Source: Candidatus Omnitrophota bacterium
Lineage (GTDB): Bacteria > Omnitrophota > Omnitrophia > Omnitrophales > Aquincolibacteriaceae
Assembly (NCBI GenBank): GCA_023247135.1
Contig: JAHFHB010000038.1
Location: 1 to 10,786 of the forward strand
Reading direction: 5' to 3'
DNA length: 10,786 bases
The position numbers were made by a program, and so were the translations under genes. Shown here in pieces: positions 5,991-10,786 of the stretch. The notes under the pieces were generated by a model that was given only the letters and a program-made list of their open reading frames with translations, was not told where the DNA came from and searched no databases. The number at the start of each line of letters is the position of its first letter. Positions within the stretch are counted from its first letter, which is position 1.

Positions 5991-6368
5991 CTAAACCCCC
6001 TCCCTGTCCCTCCCCCGTTTTACGGGGGAGGGGAGGGTGGGGGAGCGAATGAACAAATGATTCAGAGGTTCTTCGGGTTTGAGTTTGAAGAGTTGAATAA
6101 GAATGTAAATGGAATAGGCAAGCGTGCCCAAAACCAGGACAAGTACAAACCAAAGCACGCGCGAAAAAAAAGATTTTTCCTTGTATGCAATCCAGAGATA
6201 AATGGTGAGAAAGGCGCAATACGTATCGATCATGGAGGCGCGGAACCAGGCGTCGGGCCAGAGCTCGCGCAGTGCCGTGATCATGCCGCGATCCAAGGTA
6301 GCCGTGATTGTGCCCCAGAGAATGGCCGCAAAGAAGCTCATGAAAATCAGCTTAAGGAATACGCGCAT
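5991..6368 (-). CDS. DUF1475-family small membrane protein with repeat-derived C-terminus
   Basis: A 125-residue protein with three hydrophobic segments at about 5-24, 46-62 and 70-94. The phrases MIDTYCAFLTIYLWIAYKE (46-64) and GTLAYSIYILIQL (81-93) match my recollection of the DUF1475 family, which has no known function. The natural protein probably ends near residue 107 (LKPEEPLNHLF). The last part, RSPTLPSPVKRGRDREGV, is read from the G/C-rich inverted repeat at 5996-6044, a typical result of a repeat inserted at the 3' end of a gene and supplying a new tail and stop. The ATG at 6368 has AAGGA about nine bases upstream. It follows the chalcone-isomerase-like gene after an 88-base gap and is followed at once by DUF1295. 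The family call is moderately sure. Confidence 0.75.
   Translation of the reverse strand: MRVFLKLIFMSFFAAILWGTITATLDRGMITALRELWPDAWFRASMIDTYCAFLTIYLWIAYKEKSFFSRVLWFVLVLVLGTLAYSIYILIQLFKLKPEEPLNHLFIRSPTLPSPVKRGRDREGV
5996..6044. repeat. G/C-rich inverted repeat with a G-quadruplex pattern
   Basis: A strongly strand-asymmetric element: C-tracts to the left of a TTT loop (6019-6021) and G-tracts to the right. The perfect core stem is CTCCCCCGT (6010-6018) with ACGGGGGAG (6022-6030), extended imperfectly on both sides. The right half has four G runs of 5, 4, 3 and 5 bases separated by single bases (6024-6043), the pattern of an intramolecular G-quadruplex on the + strand, so the - strand mRNA would be C-rich. 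The element forms the last codons of the DUF1475 gene and the spacer before DUF1295. This type of CTCCCCCGTTTTACGGGGGA repeat is a familiar dispersed element in bacterial genomes. Confidence 0.8.
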
Positions 6369-6413
6369 TATCTTGATCCTTGGACATTTGCACCTTTAAA
6401 GGCGCAAGTTTAT

Positions 6414-6441
6414 GTAGGGTACAGGCATGCCTGTACCCTAC
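6414..6441. repeat. GCATGC-centred palindromic repeat, copy 2
   Basis: Perfect 28-base palindrome centred on GCATGC (6425-6430), with arms GTAGGGTACAGGCA and its exact complement. It differs from the copy at 2935-2962 by a compensated pair (TA against AA near the GGG) and by the outer pair that is mismatched there, which keeps the palindrome intact. It sits in the only sizeable gap (88 bases) inside the - strand operon, 15 bases after the chalcone-isomerase-like stop. As RNA it could form a stable hairpin that protects upstream mRNA or reduces downstream expression. No T-run follows on either strand, so termination is unlikely. Confidence 0.9.
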
Positions 6442-6456
6442 CGATGTGAGCATTTC

Positions 6457-7077
6457 TCAATTTGCATTTTTACCCAGCAAGCCATCACGCAATTTGGCGT
6501 TGAGCGGATAGTCCGACAGCCAAATGCCAAAATAAGCTTTTTGAAAATCAACCCCCGGAAGCGTGACCAAAGGCTTGTCATTAAAAAGCAGCGTCGTGCC
6601 GCGGCCGGGTTCATACAGCAGTTCGTAGCGATCGCCCTTTTGCACGGTTTGGTAAGCGGCGTTGAGTTGATCGAGCCGTGCTTGAATGGCCGGCATATCG
6701 TTCGACGGATTTTTAATCAGGTTATGCCCGCCGGCTTTAATAATCTGGTCGCTGCGGATTTTGCGGCGGTAGATGAGCAGCAGCGATTTGGGAACGTCGG
6801 AGAGCGCGCCTGCAACGGAATGCGGGGTTCCCTGCGGCAAATAAAACGCGGCCGTGTAAAGTTCAAAACCCCAGTAGGTAAAAAGCTGCAAGCCCGTCAA
6901 AGGGACTGGCTGCCCCGCAATGGTTTTAACCGGCTCCACGCAAACATCTTTGAGGCAGGCGCCGCTTAGCGGACGAACCGCGGCGGCTTCGGCGGTGGCG
7001 GCCATGCTTTGCCGGGGCGAGCCTGTGAGCACCAGCAACAATACGGCCCAGGTTCTCCACAGAAGATTACGCGGCAT
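6457..7077 (-). CDS. Chalcone-isomerase-like protein, secreted
   Basis: A 206-residue protein with an N-terminal signal peptide (basic MPRNLLWR, hydrophobic AVLLLVL, likely cleavage near residues 25-27 at SMA-A). The mature part shows the bacterial chalcone-isomerase-like pattern: FTYWGFELYTAAFYLP (66-81), IYRRKI (102-107), KGDRYELLYEPGRGTTLLFN (147-166), and PGVDFQKAYFGIWLSDYPL (174-192). Bacterial members are not flavonoid enzymes; the fold is thought to derive from fatty-acid-binding proteins, and many occur beside CFA-type and DUF1295 genes. I infer a periplasmic lipid- or fatty-acid-binding accessory role. The ATG at 7077 has AGGAG eight bases upstream, inside the desaturase gene, which it overlaps by 11 bases. 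Confidence 0.88.
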   Translation of the reverse strand: MPRNLLWRTWAVLLLVLTGSPRQSMAATAEAAAVRPLSGACLKDVCVEPVKTIAGQPVPLTGLQLFTYWGFELYTAAFYLPQGTPHSVAGALSDVPKSLLLIYRRKIRSDQIIKAGGHNLIKNPSNDMPAIQARLDQLNAAYQTVQKGDRYELLYEPGRGTTLLFNDKPLVTLPGVDFQKAYFGIWLSDYPLNAKLRDGLLGKNAN

Positions 7078-8008
7078 GCGGCACGCTCCTTTTGGCTTCT
7101 TCGTAGACTTCCGCCGGCGGCTCTCTTAAATCGTAGACGATGCCGGCAAACGAGAGCAGTTTTAAAATCAGATGCGTCATGTCGAGCTCCCACCAGTAAA
7201 ACCCCTGGCGTTCGGAGGAGGGGAAACGATGATGATTATTGTGCCAGCCTTCACCCATCGTGAGCAGAGCCACCCACCAGTTGTTTTTGCTGGTGTCGTG
7301 GGTTTGGAAACGGCGGCGGCCCCACACATGCGAGGCCGAGTTGACGAAAAACGTGACATGATGCAGAAAAATGGTGCTGATGAAAAATCCCCAGACGACG
7401 GTTGCGAGAGCCGATGTGTGCAGCGCGGGGTGCGCGTATTGAAGGTAAAACCCGAATGCCGTGATCAACCCCAGATAAAAAAGCGGGACGACTTTCTGGT
7501 TGCGGTTCAGGTACACGAGCTCCGGATATTGCATGAAATCGGGTACGAGCGCGTCGGGTTTCAGGTCTGCGTTTTTTTTGCAAAGCACCCAGCCCATGTG
7601 CGACCAGAAAAAACCGTGTTTAGAAGGGGAATGCGGGTCAAAGTCCGTGTCGGTGTAGCGGTGATGATGCCTGTGATGGGCCGCCCACCAAAGCGGGTCC
7701 TTCTGGATCGCGGTTGCGCCGAGCAAGGCCAGAATAAACTGAAACGCGCGGCTCGTTTTAAAACTGCGGTGCGAAAAATAGCGGTGATAGCCTGCCGTCA
7801 GGCCGAACATGCGCGGCAGCAGCGTCACCACGAAAATAACGAGAGCGGCGGGCGTAACGCCTGTCCAGAGAACAAGCAGACAGCCCAGGTGCAGAATGAG
7901 GAACGGTAAATTTCCCCAAAAGCGGATGGCTTCATCCTCTGCGGCGGATTCCTGAAATACTTTCAGGCTGACGGGGTTAAGCAACTCCGGTTTTGTCGTC
8001 AGAGACAT
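7067..8008 (-). CDS. Membrane-bound acyl desaturase (delta-9-type, three His boxes)
   Basis: A 313-residue integral membrane di-iron desaturase. The three histidine boxes are intact: HRYFSH (75-80), HRHHH (112-116) and HNNHH (256-260), with the extra motif NSASHVWGRRRFQTHDTS (223-240) before the third. Hydrophobic spans lie at about 33-68, 88-102, 173-192 and 203-222. Enzymes of this family use O2 and electrons from a ferredoxin or cytochrome b5-like carrier to insert a cis double bond in acyl-CoA or acyl-lipid chains. In this operon it could make the unsaturated chain that the CFA-type enzymes then methylate. The ATG at 8008 has AAGGAA closely upstream. It overlaps the fusion gene by 32 bases and the chalcone-isomerase-like gene by 11. 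Oxygen dependence implies an aerobic or microaerobic host. Confidence 0.94.
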   Translation of the reverse strand: MSLTTKPELLNPVSLKVFQESAAEDEAIRFWGNLPFLILHLGCLLVLWTGVTPAALVIFVVTLLPRMFGLTAGYHRYFSHRSFKTSRAFQFILALLGATAIQKDPLWWAAHHRHHHRYTDTDFDPHSPSKHGFFWSHMGWVLCKKNADLKPDALVPDFMQYPELVYLNRNQKVVPLFYLGLITAFGFYLQYAHPALHTSALATVVWGFFISTIFLHHVTFFVNSASHVWGRRRFQTHDTSKNNWWVALLTMGEGWHNNHHRFPSSERQGFYWWELDMTHLILKLLSFAGIVYDLREPPAEVYEEAKRSVPHAA

Positions 8009-9998
8009 AAATTCCTTTTTGATCGAGGTGATGATTGCCGGGCCGCGTCAGCACCAGATGCAGATCGTTCAGATAGCGCGCGGCAAAACCGGCTTCGCAA
8101 TAGGCAAAATAATACTCCCAAGCGCGCAATTGTGGAACTGAAAAACCAAGGCTTAGCGCCTGGCCCCCGTTTTGCTTTAAAGCCACGCGCCAGCGCCGCA
8201 GGGTTTCGGCGTAATGGGGCCCGATATTTTCGAGATGTTCCACAAAGAAGCTGGAGCGGTTTGTGATTGCTTCCGTCAGCGCTCTGAGCGAGGGCAGATG
8301 GCCGCCCGGGAAAATATGTTTTTGAATGAAGTCACAGCCGCGGCGGTAAGATTCGTAGCGTTGGTCGGGAATGGTGATCACCTGAATGACGGCCAGGCCG
8401 CCGGGTTTCAGGAGACGATCTAGCGTGTAAAAGTAATCGCCCAGAAACTCATGGCCGACAGCTTCCAGCATTTCAATGGAAACAATGCGGTCGAATTTGC
8501 CGGTCATAGCCCGGTAGTCGCATAATTTAAATTCAATCCGGTCCTGCAGTCCTTCAGCAGCCACGCGTTCGGTGGCGTATTTCAATTGCTCTTCAGAAAG
8601 TGTCAGGCCTGTCACACGGCAGCCGGTGGCGCGTACGGCTTCGAGGGCAAAAGAACCCCAGCCTGAGCCGACTTCGAGCACGTGATCGTTCGGGCCGATG
8701 CAGGCTTTTTCTACCATCATGCGCAGTTTGCGGCGCTGGGCCGCAGCCAAATCTTCTCCCGGCGCGCTGAACACCGCCGCGGAGTAAGTCATGGTTTCAT
8801 CCAGGAAGAGTTTGAAAAATTGATTTCCGAGATCGTAATGATCGCGAATATTGCGCCTGGAGTTTTTAAGCGTGTTGCTGCGGGTCAGATGGCTCACGCG
8901 GTTGCGCAGGCGGCTCAGTATTTCAAAGAAAACGCTATGCTTTTCCAGCCAGGGCTTGTTGTCGATGAGCAGGCGCAGCACAGCTTCGAGGTCGGCGGTT
9001 TGCCAATCCCCGGCCATGTAGCTTTCGCCCAGGCCGATGCCTGCATCCCAGATCAGCCGGCGAAAGAATTGGTAATGATGGACCGTGATTGCAGCGTCAA
9101 TGCCGGTTTCCGCGCCGCCGAAAGTGCGCTGGCTTTTGTCGGGGAAAGTCAGTGTGAGGCGGCCTTTATGAATGCGCGAGAAGACGGCGAGCACGGCTCG
9201 CATGGCCGGAACTTCGAGTCCGCGCGGCAGGGCTGTGCGAATGGTCATTGGGCTTTGGGGCGCCGGTTTAGAAAAATAAGGTAATTTTTTTTGATAGAAA
9301 AGTTTAGCAGCTTGCAGATGAATGCGCGGCAAAGCTAAAAAAGCACTGAGCGGAAACTGCAGCGCGGTTTTGGCCAGCTGGCCGGCTGTCATGGGACGGG
9401 CGCGGCCTTCCATGCGCGCCAAAAGCGCCGGCCGGCCTTCGCGGAAAAGATTGACGTGGATGTCGGATTGTTCGCGCGGCAGGCGGAAACGGAATTCGTA
9501 TTCGCCGCGGCGGTCAAAAAAAGGCGAGACGTGAAATTCTTTAGGCGCGCGCGTGCTGTAAAACCCATCCCCCCGCGGGGACGGCCGTTCAAAAGCGTAC
9601 ACATGGGTTTCATCGAAGGTGTTATTGACCTGGGTGAGAAACCAGGCCAGACTTCCGTCTGCAGCGTAGCCGTAAAAAAAACTCGCAGGATTAAAGACGT
9701 GTCCGAAATAACGCGCACAAGTCACGAGTTCGACACGTTCCGCCCGGTCCTCAATGCCCATGTTTTTAAGCTGGCGGCGTACTTTTTCACGGAGCGACTC
9801 GGGTCCGCGTTCCAGGTAGTCGGCGTCGTAAAACGAAAAAATGCCGAAACGGTTGTGTTTGAAAAAGGGGATGTGTTTTTCAAGCGTGCTGATTTCTGCC
9901 AGATCCAGGCAGAAAAAATAAACGGGGTAATCGAAGCGGTGTTCCAGCGGTTCGAGCCGGGCATGCCTCAGCGTGCCCGTGTAAATCTTCGAGTTCAC
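7977..9998 (-). CDS. DUF1365 - cyclopropane-fatty-acid-synthase-like methyltransferase fusion
   Basis: A 673-residue single frame made of two proteins usually encoded by adjacent genes. Residues 1 to about 250 are DUF1365 (signature ARYFGHVFNPASFFYGYA, 95-112), a family found next to CFA-like enzymes and of unproved function. Residues about 251-673 are a CFA-synthase-like SAM methyltransferase, with DHYDLGNQFFKLFLD (386-400), glycine loop VLEVGSGWGSFAL (440-452), VSIEMLEAVG (506-515), DFIQKHIFPGGHLPS (556-570) and NIGPHYAETL (591-600). Compared with E. coli Cfa, bicarbonate ligands Cys139 and His266 appear as Ala407 and Gln539, while Glu512, Ile541 and Tyr596 remain. The start is GTG 9998 (GTGA overlap with the upstream stop), with GGAG seven bases before it. 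Met251 at the junction could once have been a separate start but has no ribosome site. An A8 run precedes the junction. Confidence 0.93.
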   Translation of the reverse strand: MNSKIYTGTLRHARLEPLEHRFDYPVYFFCLDLAEISTLEKHIPFFKHNRFGIFSFYDADYLERGPESLREKVRRQLKNMGIEDRAERVELVTCARYFGHVFNPASFFYGYAADGSLAWFLTQVNNTFDETHVYAFERPSPRGDGFYSTRAPKEFHVSPFFDRRGEYEFRFRLPREQSDIHVNLFREGRPALLARMEGRARPMTAGQLAKTALQFPLSAFLALPRIHLQAAKLFYQKKLPYFSKPAPQSPMTIRTALPRGLEVPAMRAVLAVFSRIHKGRLTLTFPDKSQRTFGGAETGIDAAITVHHYQFFRRLIWDAGIGLGESYMAGDWQTADLEAVLRLLIDNKPWLEKHSVFFEILSRLRNRVSHLTRSNTLKNSRRNIRDHYDLGNQFFKLFLDETMTYSAAVFSAPGEDLAAAQRRKLRMMVEKACIGPNDHVLEVGSGWGSFALEAVRATGCRVTGLTLSEEQLKYATERVAAEGLQDRIEFKLCDYRAMTGKFDRIVSIEMLEAVGHEFLGDYFYTLDRLLKPGGLAVIQVITIPDQRYESYRRGCDFIQKHIFPGGHLPSLRALTEAITNRSSFFVEHLENIGPHYAETLRRWRVALKQNGGQALSLGFSVPQLRAWEYYFAYCEAGFAARYLNDLHLVLTRPGNHHLDQKGIYVSDDKTGVA

Positions 9999-10786
9999 AG
10001 TGAAACTCCGAAGGGTTCGACCGCACGCAGGGCAGACACGACTCCGTCTTCATGAAACCCGTAGCCGCAATAACTGCCGCAGAAAAAAGTCCGGCGCACG
10101 CCGTTTAATCCCGGAAGTTCCGCCTGCGAGCGCAAGCTCTTGAGCGTGTACTTGGGGTGTGTGTAGTGAATGGTTTTATGAACGCTTTCTTGCGGAAAGG
10201 GGGCGCGCCTGTTGAGCGTCACGAAATATTCCAGGTCCGCATCCAGCCGCTGCAGGCGGTTCATGTGGTAAGTCAGCGAGACCGGGGTCTCGGCGTCGAG
10301 CGGATCCTGAAGCATGTAATTCCACGAGGCCCAGGCTTTTTTGCGGCGCGGCATGTCGGAAACATCGGTATGCAGCACGGCGGTATTGCGCGTGTATTCC
10401 CAGGCCCCCAGCAGGACCGATTCTTCCGGCGAAGGATCGCCGAGAAGCGCGAGGGCTTCATCGGCATGTGTCCCGAGGACGGCATAGTCAAAGTGGCGCT
10501 TGCCGCCGTTTTTTTCAAGCACGGTCACGCCGGAACCGTCGCGGATGACGGCTGCCAGTGGTGCGTTCAAGACGACTTCACCCGTGAAGCGGGAACGAAA
10601 AGCCTGCACGTAGCGCTGGCTGCCGCCCGGAATCGTGAGCCAGTGCGGCCGGCCCTTGAGTGCCAGCAGTCCGTGATTAAGAAAAAAACGCACAAAAGAT
10701 TGCGCTGGGAATTGAAACATTTCTTTAAGCGGCGTGGACCAAATCGCCGACCCCATCGGAATCAAATAGTAATTCATAAAAGAATC
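9995..10786 (-). CDS. FAD-dependent amine-oxidase-like oxidoreductase, C-terminal part
   Basis: The frame is open from the window end (first codons read D-S-F-M-N-Y-Y) to the stop at 9995, about 263 residues. It lacks the N-terminal GxGxxG FAD-binding fold, which must lie outside. Recognisable blocks are MGSAIWSTP, PGGSQRYVQAF, FDYAVLGTHADEALALLGD, the YTRNTAVLHTDVSDMP stretch, KKAWASWNYML and the closing FCGSYCGYGFHEDGVVSAL, which is the FAD-contacting end of the flavin amine oxidase fold. This matches the COG2907 type of NAD/FAD-binding protein that typically precedes DUF1365 and CFA-like genes. In that context it probably oxidises or desaturates a modified acyl chain; this is inference. 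It is the first visible gene of the - strand operon and overlaps the fusion gene by four bases. The operon promoter, and any ECF sigma or ChrR gene, would be upstream of the window. Confidence 0.9.
   Translation of the reverse strand, partial: DSFMNYYLIPMGSAIWSTPLKEMFQFPAQSFVRFFLNHGLLALKGRPHWLTIPGGSQRYVQAFRSRFTGEVVLNAPLAAVIRDGSGVTVLEKNGGKRHFDYAVLGTHADEALALLGDPSPEESVLLGAWEYTRNTAVLHTDVSDMPRRKKAWASWNYMLQDPLDAETPVSLTYHMNRLQRLDADLEYFVTLNRRAPFPQESVHKTIHYTHPKYTLKSLRSQAELPGLNGVRRTFFCGSYCGYGFHEDGVVSALRAVEPFGVSL

Noticed and set aside
5742..6449. + strand frame of 235 codons across DUF1295 and DUF1475
   Set aside because: Runs antisense to two membrane genes and through the G-rich repeat; low-complexity translation with no domain.
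6361..6456. Operon break or internal terminator in the 88-base gap
   Set aside because: The palindrome has no U-run after it, and I see no convincing promoter hexamers for DUF1475, so read-through is the simpler reading.
7172..7909. Long + strand frame of 245 codons opposite the desaturase
   Set aside because: It is the antisense of a gene with three intact His boxes; its translation shows no recognisable domain.
9246..9248. Separate CFA gene starting at Met251 within the fusion frame
   Set aside because: No Shine-Dalgarno before it and no stop in the DUF1365 frame; kept only as a caveat in the junction finding.
8682..9284. + strand frame of 200 codons opposite the fusion gene
   Set aside because: Antisense to the CFA-like domain, whose motifs are clear; no family features of its own.
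9960..9967. GGCATGCC, possible third copy of the GCATGC palindrome
   Set aside because: Only eight bases match, inside coding sequence at the start of DUF1365; the flanks do not fit the repeat.
9456..10055. + strand frame of 199 codons opposite DUF1365
   Set aside because: Antisense shadow of the DUF1365 coding sequence and the gene junction; no start signal or domain.
1..10786. CRISPR arrays, tRNA/rRNA genes, transposases, phage genes
   Set aside because: No regularly spaced repeats, cloverleaf-type RNA or recombinase frames were recognised on either strand.

Overview
The window is a dense bacterial segment of moderate to high GC, with 15 protein genes (both end genes run off the window) and no rRNA, tRNA, CRISPR array or transposase that I can see. 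The organism cannot be named from this stretch. Gene content (HI0933-type flavoprotein, RRM-type RNA-binding protein, a ChrR-type lipid-modification gene set, SAM methyltransferases) fits a Gram-negative-type bacterium. A deep uncultured lineage such as Omnitrophota is possible, but that is a weak guess.

Left block, + strand, 2-2415: the C-terminal end of an HI0933/YhiN-type flavoprotein, an unrecognised small membrane protein, a NUDIX hydrolase of the ADP-ribose pyrophosphatase type (ATGA overlap with the gene before it) and a glycerophosphodiester phosphodiesterase. The block ends in a perfect 20-bp-arm hairpin (2431-2475) with A-rich and T-rich flanks, which should stop transcription from both sides.

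Middle, 2508-3461: a single-domain RRM RNA-binding protein on the - strand and a stand-alone CheY-like receiver on the + strand diverge from a 273-base spacer. The spacer carries a near-perfect palindrome built on CAGGCATGCCTG and a second, REP-like imperfect hairpin. The same palindrome family appears again, as a perfect 28-bp palindrome, at 6414-6441.

Right block, - strand, 10786 down to 3478: an eight-gene, tightly packed lipid-modification operon. In order of transcription it holds an FAD-dependent amine-oxidase-like oxidoreductase (partial), a DUF1365-CFA-synthase fusion protein of 673 aa, a three-His-box acyl desaturase, a secreted chalcone-isomerase-like protein, a DUF1475 membrane protein, a DUF1295 (steroid 5-alpha-reductase-like) membrane protein, a second CFA-superfamily methyltransferase resembling plant coclaurine N-methyltransferase, and a TVP38/TMEM64 (VTT/DedA-like) membrane protein. 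Six of the seven junctions are overlaps or short gaps, three of them four-base stop/start overlaps. The only larger gap (88 bases) holds the perfect palindrome.

Inference on function: the set looks like an aerobic pathway that desaturates, methylates and further oxidises or reduces phospholipid acyl chains, comparable to the oxidative-stress-linked CFA-like/DUF1365/FAD-oxidoreductase gene set under ECF-sigma/ChrR control in proteobacteria. Most notable are the fusion of DUF1365 to the methyltransferase, the presence of two different CFA-superfamily methyltransferases in one operon, the loss of two CFA bicarbonate-ligand residues in the fusion protein, and a G-rich mobile-type repeat that now encodes the C-terminus of the DUF1475 protein.
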